Assembly: GCF_023516575.1 (NCBI RefSeq)
Contig: NZ_JAMGBE010000002.1
Coordinates: 496,001-560,000, forward strand
Direction of reading: 5' to 3'
Length of the DNA: 64,000 bases
Source: Sphingomonas hankyongi
GTDB lineage: Bacteria; Pseudomonadota; Alphaproteobacteria; Sphingomonadales; Sphingomonadaceae
Below are positions 44,509 through 51,354 of this stretch, piece after piece; the first letter of the stretch is position 1; every line of letters begins with the position of its first letter. The notes below the pieces were generated by a model. It saw only the letters and a list, made by a program, of their open reading frames with translations. It was not told the DNA's origin and ran no database searches. Position numbers and translations under genes: made by a program.

Positions 44509-45105
44509 CTACGATGAAAAATCTATCGCGACTTTGTGGCCCCATTGGGAACCGGGGAGCAGATTAGCTCCCGCCGCGACATTGATACCGATCGCCCAAA
44601 TGAGAAACACATAATCGAGGCGGCGCGATCGGCTCGCCACTAATCCCGCAAGCGCGATCGAATAGCCGACGAAATTGAAATAGAACCACCAGTCGTTCCA
44701 GGCCGGCATCGCGCGGGTCAGCATCGACCCTGTGATGACAATGTTGGCAAACAGCATGCCAAGCGCGACCAGTCGTTTGCGCGACCAGTAATGATCATCG
44801 AGATTGATGCATCCGCGGCTCGTTCGAGGGAAAACAAGCGATGCCGCGAGAAAATAGACGAATGCCAGGAAGACGCTTCCAAAGACAGTGGACCAGTTGG
44901 TCATCAATACTTTGCGAGCTCCCCAAACGAACAGCCAGAAGCTGGTCACATCGGTCAGGACAAGCAACGCCAGAGCGGGCGTCAAAATCCCGATGGGTCG
45001 CTCAGCGTGTGAATCAATCGCATCCGCAGATTTGATTGCGAGTTCGGCGACAATGAGGCCGAACATAAGACTCAATAATCCGAAGAGTCCCTCGAAGTCG
45101 CTCAT
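44509..45105 (-). CDS. Polytopic membrane protein of unknown function (198 aa)
   Basis: Six likely membrane helices, e.g. FGLLSLMFGLIVAELAIK, LTPALALLVLTDVTSFWLFV and VFGSVFLAFVYFLAASLVF, with a conserved-looking loop GCINLDDHYWSRKRLVALG. No signature of a transporter or enzyme. Start at 45105 begins the first helix. Such proteins occur scattered in alphaproteobacteria; the role is unknown. Confidence 0.65.
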   Translation of the reverse strand: MSDFEGLFGLLSLMFGLIVAELAIKSADAIDSHAERPIGILTPALALLVLTDVTSFWLFVWGARKVLMTNWSTVFGSVFLAFVYFLAASLVFPRTSRGCINLDDHYWSRKRLVALGMLFANIVITGSMLTRAMPAWNDWWFYFNFVGYSIALAGLVASRSRRLDYVFLIWAIGINVAAGANLLPGSQWGHKVAIDFSS

Positions 45106-45175
45106 GCGATCCCCCCGGCGACGTTTGGAGAGTAACAGAAGTCGACATGTCCGCAACACGACTCAGAAAGTGGGC

Positions 45176-45232
45176 GTCGCTAACGGCAGCAATGGGTCGA
45201 TTGCTGACGGCAGGTTTGGGTGGAAAGCAGAC
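45176..45232 (-). repeat. Island palindromic repeat, copy 9 (double)
   Basis: Two overlapping reverse half-copies: CGCTAACGGCAGCAATGGG with TCGAT, then GCTGACGGCAGGTTTGGG with TGGAAAGCAGAC. Located between the divergent genes at 45105 and 45356; the rest of that gap carries a leader motif. Confidence 0.7.
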
Positions 45233-45308
45233 ACCTAACCCCTGTTAGATACTCTCTCGTAAAGAGGGGTTACGGCGTTCCTATCGCCGGCTCTAGCCTC
45301 AGCCCGAC

Positions 45309-45355
45309 GGCGACCGAGAGTAAATGGAAAGCTCCCGCTGTGTAGGGGTGCTTCC
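45309..45355 (+). promoter_or_regulatory. Shared leader motif A
   Basis: GGCGACCGAGAG (45309-45320) and GCTCCCGCTG (45331-45340), then AGGGG before the start at 45356. The same two blocks precede the next two small genes. CTCCC can pair with the GGGG of the ribosome site. Confidence 0.5.
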
Positions 45356-45616
45356 ATGCCTCCAGAGAACTATCGCTATTACCGTCTCGATGGTCGCGGC
45401 CACACACAGGTCGGAGATTGGTTTGTCGCTGAGAGCGACGAGGAAGCGGCCTCTCAAGTAAAGACTAAATATCCCGATGCTTGGTGCGAAGTCTGGCAGG
45501 GCAATCGGCTGGTTGCCAGGTTTTCGCCTACCCCCGACGACCCCGACCTTCAGGCCGCAGTTGGAGAACGGCTGTCCGCTCTGGCACGGAGGTTAAGGCT
45601 CGGGTTGGAAGGTTGA
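45356..45616 (+). CDS. Small orphan protein (86 aa)
   Basis: A soluble protein: YYRLDGRGHTQVGDWFVAES, then ASQVKTKYPDAWCEVWQG, and a helical C-terminus (LQAAVGERLSALARRLRLG). The N-terminal half looks like a small alpha/beta domain of the type 'predicted from DNA-stress or redox-stress islands', but no family can be named. It is the first of three small genes with a common upstream leader. Confidence 0.6.
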   Translation: MPPENYRYYRLDGRGHTQVGDWFVAESDEEAASQVKTKYPDAWCEVWQGNRLVARFSPTPDDPDLQAAVGERLSALARRLRLGLEG

Positions 45617-45630
45617 CGCCCTACGCCCCC

Positions 45631-45660
45631 GAATGGCCGTAAGTGGAAATCTGCCATTAG
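45631..45660 (-). repeat. Island palindromic repeat, copy 10 (degenerate)
   Basis: Reverse copy: GAATGGCCGTAAGTGGAAAT then CTGCCATTAG; outer arms AATGGC and GCCATT pair. Confidence 0.6.
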
Positions 45661-45742
45661 AGAGCCACCCACATATGTTAGATCAATCGTCAGACCGGAG
45701 GCGTAATCCACACCAATCGCCGGGCACGGCATACAGCGAGCC

Positions 45743-45791
45743 GGCGACCGAGAGACAAAATGAGAGCTCCCGCTGCATTGGGGAGTGTCTT
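45743..45791 (+). promoter_or_regulatory. Shared leader motif B
   Basis: GGCGACCGAGAG (45743-45754) and GCTCCCGCTG (45766-45775) recur exactly as in motif A, then GGGGAG before the ATG at 45792. CTCCC and GGGAG could form a stem hiding the ribosome site. Confidence 0.5.
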
Positions 45792-45977
45792 ATGTCCGAC
45801 GACCCATCTTACTACGCTACCCGCGCGAGCGAGGAGCGTCGCCTCGCAATGGCTTCTGCTGATCAAAACGTGCGCAGGATTCACCTGGAGATGGCAGCTA
45901 AATACGACTCTCTTGCTAGCCCGAACGGCATCCTCGCTACCGAGATAGCCGCCGAACCTGAGCAGAGAAGCGCTTAG
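45792..45977 (+). CDS. Small orphan protein (61 aa)
   Basis: A helical protein: DPSYYATRASEERRLAMASA and RRIHLEMAAKYDSLA. The pattern 'ERRLAMAS...RRIHLEMAxKY' is that of small sphingomonad proteins often found singly beside regulators; their role is unknown. Ribosome site GGGGAG lies 6 nt before the ATG. The leader upstream is shared with both neighbours. Confidence 0.6.
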   Translation: MSDDPSYYATRASEERRLAMASADQNVRRIHLEMAAKYDSLASPNGILATEIAAEPEQRSA

Positions 45978-46061
45978 CTTTTCAATCGCGCGGAGTTTGC
46001 CTTTCGACCGGCGCGCGCTCATATCTGGAGCATCGCTGACATAGCGATTGTTCGGGCGTCA

Positions 46062-46109
46062 GCGGCTGAGAGTGACGTGCTCCCGCCTGCATTTCAAAGG
46101 TAGAAGCAC
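46062..46109 (+). promoter_or_regulatory. Shared leader motif C (diverged)
   Basis: GCGGCTGAGAG (46062-46072) and GCTCCCGCCTG (46079-46089) repeat the two blocks of motifs A and B with shorter spacing, then AAAGG before the start at 46110. Confidence 0.4.
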
Positions 46110-46469
46110 ATGCGCTCCGATAACGACGGCACAAAGCCGGCTGAGCAAACCCATACCGAGGCATCTGGTGAGGTTGGATACCTGCTGTTCGACAGCTTGG
46201 TTCATCACCTGATCGAAAAAGGCGTCCTCACAAAGAACGACGCCCTGAGCGTGGTTCAAACGGCGGCAGAAGTGGTCCGCAGTCGGATGGAAGATGATGG
46301 AACGCCATCGCCAGAGACAAGCCCAGCGCTGACCATACTACAGCGCACATATTCTAGTTTTGAAGCAGTCCGGGATCGGCAGGGTGCGTCGCAGCTGGAC
46401 GGGCACAACATTCATGCTCTCCGCCCGCCCATCCACGGCGACCGGCCCAAGTTCCCGTCCGACGATTGA
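46110..46469 (+). CDS. Small orphan protein (119 aa)
   Basis: A soluble protein whose N-terminal half is helical (LLFDSLVHHLIEKGVLTKND, ALSVVQTAAEVVRSRM) and whose C-terminal third is Pro/His-rich and probably disordered. Unknown function; same family look as other sphingomonad stress-island proteins. The stop is one base from the end of the convergent Crp-type regulator gene. Confidence 0.6.
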   Translation: MRSDNDGTKPAEQTHTEASGEVGYLLFDSLVHHLIEKGVLTKNDALSVVQTAAEVVRSRMEDDGTPSPETSPALTILQRTYSSFEAVRDRQGASQLDGHNIHALRPPIHGDRPKFPSDD

Positions 46470-46470
46470 G

Positions 46471-47223
46471 CTAGCGGCCTTGGGCCCTCCGCTTCGCCAT
46501 ATCCAAGTGGAGGTAGTCGCTGCGGAAATCGCCATAGGCCGCGAGCTTTTTCCAATCGCCAATGAGAACAGATCTCGGCGTGATCCGTTCGATCAGCCCA
46601 TTCTTTTCGAGATCGCGTAAGACTCGGTTGATGTGAACGGCGGTCAAGCCGGTTGCATCCGCCAACTGATCCTGCGTCATGGGAAGCTCGTAATCGAGCT
46701 GCTCCCCCAAATGGACGGCCTCCAGCTTGAGAGCGAACTCGCAAAGCAAGTGCGCAACGCGCGTTGGAGCATCGCGCCGCCCCACATTGGCGACCCATTC
46801 ACGATGGATGGAACCATCCACCAAGGTATCGTGCCACAGCGCATCCTTGATCGCGGGGTTGGTGTCGGTAAGTTGTCGCACAGCCCGGATGGGCAGCTTC
46901 GCCATCTTGCATGGCGTCAGGGTTTGCACGGTGTGATCGGCGATGCCCAGCAAGGCGTTCTGCAGATCGACGAGGTCGCCTTTCATGTGAATGGAGACAA
47001 TCTGCCGACCGCCGGTGCCCACATATTTAAGGCGCACGCAAAAGCCTTTAAGCACCAGCCAAGCGTGCGATACGGCGTCTCCCTCCCGGACGACCGACTT
47101 GTTCTTTTCGATCATGACCACGCTATGCGGTAGATCAAGCAGAGCCTGTTCGCTCGCGGTGTCGAGGTTCACCCACAGCCGCAGCTTCCGAAGCATCGGC
47201 TCAAGGACGGGTTCGTGATCCAT
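46471..47223 (-). CDS. Crp/Fnr-family transcriptional regulator
   Basis: A 250-residue regulator. The N-terminal cyclic-nucleotide-like barrel shows VVREGDAVSHAWLVLKGFCV and IVSIHMKGDLVDLQNALLG; a long helix leads to the C-terminal winged helix, LPMTQDQLADATGLTAVHIN and RVLRDLEKNGLIERITPRSV. It lacks the N-terminal Cys cluster of oxygen-sensing Fnr and the cAMP-binding Arg/Ser set, so the signal is not known; the barrel and HTH resemble the sphingomonad group of orphan regulators that follow stress genes. ATG at 47223 has GGGGAG. Confidence 0.87.
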   Translation of the reverse strand: MDHEPVLEPMLRKLRLWVNLDTASEQALLDLPHSVVMIEKNKSVVREGDAVSHAWLVLKGFCVRLKYVGTGGRQIVSIHMKGDLVDLQNALLGIADHTVQTLTPCKMAKLPIRAVRQLTDTNPAIKDALWHDTLVDGSIHREWVANVGRRDAPTRVAHLLCEFALKLEAVHLGEQLDYELPMTQDQLADATGLTAVHINRVLRDLEKNGLIERITPRSVLIGDWKKLAAYGDFRSDYLHLDMAKRRAQGR

Positions 47224-47358
47224 TCGGCAACTCCCCAGCGGCGGTCGCAGGATGCGCCATCGCTGGATCGCACCTGCGGATTTTAGTCCCAAACCATTTG
47301 CTTCGCCAGAGCCGAACGCTCTGCCGGCCCGAGGACGGATCATGGGGCAAGAGGACAC

Positions 47359-47393
47359 GCCGCTAATGGCAGGAATGGGTCGATAGCAGACAT
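47359..47393 (-). repeat. Island palindromic repeat, copy 11 (last)
   Basis: Reverse copy: GCCGCTAATGGCAGGAATGG then GTCGATAGCAGACAT. The rest of the 340-bp gap (47224-47563) holds a promoter and operator-like sequence; no copy is seen further right. Confidence 0.7.
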
Positions 47394-47502
47394 AAGAGTC
47401 CCGTCGGCCGCACGCCCAATGTTACGATCTATGGAAGGCTAAGGTCGGGCGCGGTTCTTCAACCGCACCTCCAATAGGTCGGGCCCCCGCGGCCGCCGCC
47501 CC

Positions 47503-47549
47503 TTGCACACATCACATTGGTGTTTTATTAGTAGCAACGTTGGTTGCTA
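47503..47549 (+). promoter_or_regulatory. Promoter and inverted-repeat operator of the serine recombinase
   Basis: TTGCAC (47503-47508), 17-nt spacer, TATTAG (47526-47531). Directly behind lies a perfect inverted repeat TAGCAAC-GTTG-GTTGCTA (47532-47549). An 18-bp palindrome covering the transcription start is a typical repressor site; it could also be a recombinase binding half-site pair. Confidence 0.5.
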
Positions 47550-47563
47550 TAAATGGAACGCAC

Positions 47564-48247
47564 GTGGCACAGGGCAATTTCGTCGCTTATTACCGCGTCA
47601 GCACTGCCCGCCAGGGCCGAAGCGGACTAGGTTTGGAGGCGCAGCGTCGAGCCGTGACGGACTTCCTGGACGGCGGCTCTTGGGAGCTCCTAGCCGAGTT
47701 TGTTGAAGTCGAGTCCGGCAAAGCTGACGATCGGCCGCAGCTGGAGCAGGCACTGGCAACCTGCGAGCTGTCGGGCGCCACTCTGGTGGTGGCCAAGCTC
47801 GACCGACTGAGCCGCAATCTGGCATTTCTTGCGAAGCTCCAAGACAGCGGCGCCCGCTTTGTTGCTGCCGACATGCCCGAGGCGAACGAGCTCACCATTC
47901 ACATCATGGCTGCCGTCGCCCAGGCGGAGCGCAAGGCCATTTCGACTCGCACGCGAGAGGCTCTCGCCGCTGCCAAAGCGCGAGGCGTGCGCCTAGGCGG
48001 CAACCGTGGCAATCTAGACGATCTTAGGAAGGGGCCTGCGATAAGCGCGGACGTCCGGGGCCGGCACGCTGCGGAACGCGCTCTAAAGGTCCGCCGACGA
48101 ATCGACGCCATAACTGCCGAGACCAACGCAAAGAGCCTGCGGCAGATTGCGGCAGCCTTGAATGCCCGTGGCATCACGGCGCCGCGCGGTGGCAAGTGGC
48201 ATGCTGCGCAAGTCAAAGCGGTGCTTGAGCGGCCGGCACGCCCCTAA
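47564..48247 (+). CDS. Serine recombinase (resolvase/invertase family)
   Basis: A 227-residue site-specific recombinase. The catalytic Ser is in VAYYRVSTARQGRSGLGLEA; KLDRLSRNLAFLAKL and MAAVAQAERKAISTRTREAL are also conserved, the latter with the ERxxI/STR of the family. The C-terminus (about residues 165-227) is a recombinase/HTH-type region: SLRQIAAALNARGITAPRGG. GTG at 47564 with GGA upstream is preferred over a TTG at 47540. The small size fits resolvase/invertase enzymes rather than large serine integrases. Confidence 0.88.
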   Translation: MAQGNFVAYYRVSTARQGRSGLGLEAQRRAVTDFLDGGSWELLAEFVEVESGKADDRPQLEQALATCELSGATLVVAKLDRLSRNLAFLAKLQDSGARFVAADMPEANELTIHIMAAVAQAERKAISTRTREALAAAKARGVRLGGNRGNLDDLRKGPAISADVRGRHAAERALKVRRRIDAITAETNAKSLRQIAAALNARGITAPRGGKWHAAQVKAVLERPARP

Positions 48248-48330
48248 TTCGGCCGGGACAGCCGTGAGACCGGAAAAAGCTGGTTTAGCGTTATCGTAAC
48301 TGACCAGCGCCGCTCTCCTGCGCAAATCTT

Positions 48331-49467
48331 CTAGAGATCTACCGACCCCCTCCCCCCGCCGACCGGGTTGACGCCACCACCATTGAGCCTCGCGGCTAGC
48401 GCCTCCAGCAGCGCGCGATCATCGACCCGATCTCTGCCTCGCGGAAAAAGCGACCCCGCTTGGATCAGCTCTCCCTGCCGGTACGTCGAAACCTGGCCGT
48501 AACTAAGAAACGTGGTGAGAACGTCAGTATGCCCAAGATTCTGGGACCACGCTTTCATTTCCTCGGGCGATAGATCGAGAGCCATCGCATAGCGGATTAG
48601 TGCGTGCCGAATGCTGTGCGGATGGAACTTGGGCAGGCCGACGGAAACGAAGGCGCCTTGAATGATGTCTCGAGCCCGGTCGCCGGATGCCCATGCCTGG
48701 CGGGCGATTCCAATGGGCACGAACCCGCGGTCGGCATCAAGTCCCATCTGGGTCTTCGGAAACAATGGATCAGCCGGCCCCCACAGATGCTCCGTGGTAA
48801 GCTCGTCGACCCACTGCGCTACAATAGACCGGGCCGTGTCGTCGACGGGCATGAAGTAGGTTCGGAATGTCTTGGCGGCCTTTGTGCGAACGGTTCGTGC
48901 GTCCTGATCGACGAAGCCTTGGGCGACGTTGATGTGACCCAGCCTGAACGACGCGAGGGCGCTGATTCGGGCGGCCGTGACGAGCGTCAGGGCGAACAGG
49001 GCCCGGTCACGACGAGCGAGCACGGTATCGGCCGGCATCGCAGCTAAGGCGCGCTGGCATTGCTCGACGGTCGGCACATCGCGCTCGCGGCGAGCTCGAG
49101 CCACGGCGACATCTTTATCGGAGAGGCTGAAATAGTCCGCATCGCCATAGTCTATGTGCGACCGGAAGCCCGGCTCGCGAGCCAGCCAGAGAAAGAAAGC
49201 TCGAAGATCGCGGACGGTGGCGAGCACCGTCGACTTGCTTAGACGTTCGCCAGTCCGCGGGTTCAATGCTTCGGAGAGCTTACGCTTGAAGGAGACGGCC
49301 TGCTCACGATGGAAACGCTTGAAGTCCCTGCTTTGAGTGGACGCTTCGAAGCGCGCGATTGACGCCAAAATGCGATCGATCGTTGCCTCGTCCCGGCCGT
49401 TCGCTTCGCGCAGGTAATCGCAGTAAGCGCGCTTGATGCGCTCGTTCTTGCCGTTGGCTTTCGTCAT
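48331..49467 (-). CDS. Tyrosine recombinase of the three-gene unit
   Basis: A 378-residue phage-integrase-family protein. An N-terminal SAM-like arm domain (residues 10-100; KSTVLATVRDLRAFFLWLAR) precedes the catalytic domain, with Arg in VTAARISALASFRLGHINVA, HxxR in FHPHSIRHALIRYAMALD, His in QNLGHTDVLTTFLSYG and the Tyr nucleophile in the same segment. Its ATG overlaps the stop of the zinc-ribbon gene (ATGA). It is unlike the island integrase, so it is likely the recombinase of a nested element. Confidence 0.88.
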   Translation of the reverse strand: MTKANGKNERIKRAYCDYLREANGRDEATIDRILASIARFEASTQSRDFKRFHREQAVSFKRKLSEALNPRTGERLSKSTVLATVRDLRAFFLWLAREPGFRSHIDYGDADYFSLSDKDVAVARARRERDVPTVEQCQRALAAMPADTVLARRDRALFALTLVTAARISALASFRLGHINVAQGFVDQDARTVRTKAAKTFRTYFMPVDDTARSIVAQWVDELTTEHLWGPADPLFPKTQMGLDADRGFVPIGIARQAWASGDRARDIIQGAFVSVGLPKFHPHSIRHALIRYAMALDLSPEEMKAWSQNLGHTDVLTTFLSYGQVSTYRQGELIQAGSLFPRGRDRVDDRALLEALAARLNGGGVNPVGGGRGSVDL

Positions 49468-49949
49468 GTCGCTAAGCGCCTTTCCTGGTCACAATTTAGG
49501 GAGGGGTCCGAGGACTCACTTAATCGCGATGGCGCTTCCCTGATTTGAACCAGCATTCCCGGCAGAACCGAGTGGATTGCCGCCTGCCTCGTCTGTCTAT
49601 GCATGACGGTTCCGCAATCCACGCAGATACCCCTGAGATTGCCAGATGCGGAGCGCATTGGGACGTACTCGACGCACGTCACGACTGGCGGCCGCGCCTC
49701 CCGGCATCTGAAGCAATAGAGCGTTCCTGCGGGGCAAGGCCGTCTTCGTTTCGCGTAACGGGCGACTAGGAAGGCGCGCACGGCAGCCCCTTTGAAGAGG
49801 TAGGGCCGCTGTCCATCGATCGGCGTGAGTCCATTCCGGTGCCAGTGCCGGATTGTGTTTTTGTGCACGCCAAGGCGGTCAGCCAGTTCCCGCGCCGTGT
49901 AGTTTCGATGGATCTTGATGAGATTCGGATTCGCTCGCCGCCGGGTCAT
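49464..49949 (-). CDS. HTH plus zinc-ribbon protein
   Basis: A 161-residue protein. Residues 17-50 form a MerR/excisionase-like helix-turn-helix (NYTARELADRLGVHKNTIRH, WHRNGLTPIDGQRPYLFKG). Residues about 78-115 have paired CxxC motifs, YCFRCREARPPVV and GICVDCGTVMH, which should bind one zinc. The C-terminus is Ser/Arg-rich. It overlaps both neighbours by ATGA. Probable role: DNA-binding accessory or directionality factor for the tyrosine recombinase. Confidence 0.7.
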   Translation of the reverse strand: MTRRRANPNLIKIHRNYTARELADRLGVHKNTIRHWHRNGLTPIDGQRPYLFKGAAVRAFLVARYAKRRRPCPAGTLYCFRCREARPPVVTCVEYVPMRSASGNLRGICVDCGTVMHRQTRQAAIHSVLPGMLVQIREAPSRLSESSDPSLNCDQERRLAT

Positions 49950-50122
49950 TTGGACGTGAACGCCAAATCCAGATCGGACTTGCGGTAAAAAAGGGCCCGG
50001 CCCTTTCGGATCACAGGAAGGAGTGACTTCTCGGTCATGTGGTAGATCGTCCGCACTGGAAGGCCAGTGTATTCCGCTGCGCCGCGTGCGCCCCGGATTA
50101 GGTCTTCAGAAAGCATTTGCAT
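49946..50122 (-). CDS. Excisionase-like HTH protein (58 aa)
   Basis: A short frame on the minus strand reading DLIRGARGAAEYTGLPVRTI, then YHMTEKSLLPVIRKGRALFY and ending DLDLAFTSK: an AlpA/Xis-type winged helix (helix-turn, then the RKGRxLFYRKSDLD wing). GGAG precedes the ATGs; the second ATG (50116) has the better spacing. The stop overlaps the next gene (ATGA), making it the first gene of the unit. It likely binds recombination sites or its own promoter. Confidence 0.75.
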   Translation of the reverse strand: MQMLSEDLIRGARGAAEYTGLPVRTIYHMTEKSLLPVIRKGRALFYRKSDLDLAFTSK

Positions 50123-50274
50123 GAACTCCGTTTATTCCGTAGTCGCCAACATTAGCAGCGTAGTTTTGAAACGCTTCTGAATCATACTAGGACATGACAC
50201 GGCTTCCATGTCAACGGGTTTAGAAGCGCGTCTGAACTTTGGCTGTGGATTGTGGGTCGGAGGTTCACGCGGAA
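50123..50274. promoter_or_regulatory. Divergent regulatory region of the recombination module
   Basis: The gap between the three-gene unit (minus) and the MerR-like gene (plus). It holds GACATG...CATGTC arms around ACACGGCTTC and two related blocks, TTTTGAAACGCTTCTGAA and TTTAGAAGCGCGTCTGAA, about 50 bp apart. These look like repeated binding sites for the HTH proteins on either side. Confidence 0.45.
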
Positions 50275-51354
50275 ATGCCGAGCCAAGACGAGAATGCGGA
50301 AGGGATCACCCTGAACTTCGGTGAGATGGAAGCTAGGCTCTCCATACTCCACGAGATTGCGAGCGAGAAGCGAACCCAGTTCCAGGCCCGCCTTCGCAAC
50401 TTCCAGCGACTCGGCATCCCCGCGAACGTCTCAACCGGCCGCGGCAAATCGGTTCACTACTCGCCGGGACAAGTCGTTGAGATGGCGTTAGCCTTAGAGC
50501 TGACCCAGCTCGGCCTGCTGCCCGAGCGCGTGGTCCAAGTGTTCCAGCTGAACAAGTTCCCTATCGCGCAAGGGGTCGCGATGGCCGCGCGGGCAATCAT
50601 GGAAAAGGGCGGCTTCCTGCCGGACAGGGAGCGCGTCGACCAGAACATGACCGTCGCTACGGGGAGCCAGTGGGTCACCCACGACGAAGAGGACGACCCG
50701 ATGTCGATGTTCCTCTTCTTCGATCCCACCGCGCTCGCATCGCTGACGGATATTCCAGAGAAATACGAGGATCAGGCCTCCGCAACCTTCTTCTACGGTG
50801 GCCCTGGCATAGTGCGCGAGAACATCGTTCGCTGGACCGCTGGACCGCACACCCGACGCCTTTCCCTCATCAATGTTACGGCCCTACTCTGGAGCTTGAT
50901 CGTGCGCACGAAGCCGGAGCGTCAGCAGCAATTCTGCAAAGAGGTCGAGACATGGGCCGACGAACTTCAAAGGGAGCACCTTACCGAGACTGTCGAAGGA
51001 GCCGTTGAGGAGGACATGCTCGTCCTCGACTCCCCGGAAAAGATCATCGAGCATGCCGAGACGCTCAAAGGCCTGAAGGGATTGCCCAAGCCAGTGGCAG
51101 AGGCACTGGTTGAGCGCGTCAGACGGATCGTCGAAACCGGAGAGGTGCCCGGGCCCGGCGCGGGCCTAACCGGCAAACCTATCGCCAACATGAGCGGGCC
51201 GGAGTTCGTCGAGGAAATGATCGGCCGGCTCACCATGAGCGGATTGCCGGAGTTTCTTGCCCGCGGCGCGGTGGAAGCGTCTACGAGGAACAAGGCCAAG
51301 CAGGAGAAGCAGGTCACACCCAAGAAGCGGAGGCGCAAGGATGGCGACCGTTAA
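50275..51354 (+). CDS. MerR-like DNA-binding protein of unknown function (359 aa)
   Basis: The N-terminal third is a MerR-like winged helix: RLRNFQRLGIPANVSTGRGK and SVHYSPGQVVEMALALELTQ, with the 'GRG...Y' wing and the following helix. The rest is acidic and of no known family (HLTETVEGAVEEDMLVLDSP; then a Lys-rich tail). The protein is too large for a simple MerR regulator. It overlaps the integrase gene by 14 nt and would be made together with it, so a recombination-control role is likely. Confidence 0.65.
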   Translation: MPSQDENAEGITLNFGEMEARLSILHEIASEKRTQFQARLRNFQRLGIPANVSTGRGKSVHYSPGQVVEMALALELTQLGLLPERVVQVFQLNKFPIAQGVAMAARAIMEKGGFLPDRERVDQNMTVATGSQWVTHDEEDDPMSMFLFFDPTALASLTDIPEKYEDQASATFFYGGPGIVRENIVRWTAGPHTRRLSLINVTALLWSLIVRTKPERQQQFCKEVETWADELQREHLTETVEGAVEEDMLVLDSPEKIIEHAETLKGLKGLPKPVAEALVERVRRIVETGEVPGPGAGLTGKPIANMSGPEFVEEMIGRLTMSGLPEFLARGAVEASTRNKAKQEKQVTPKKRRRKDGDR

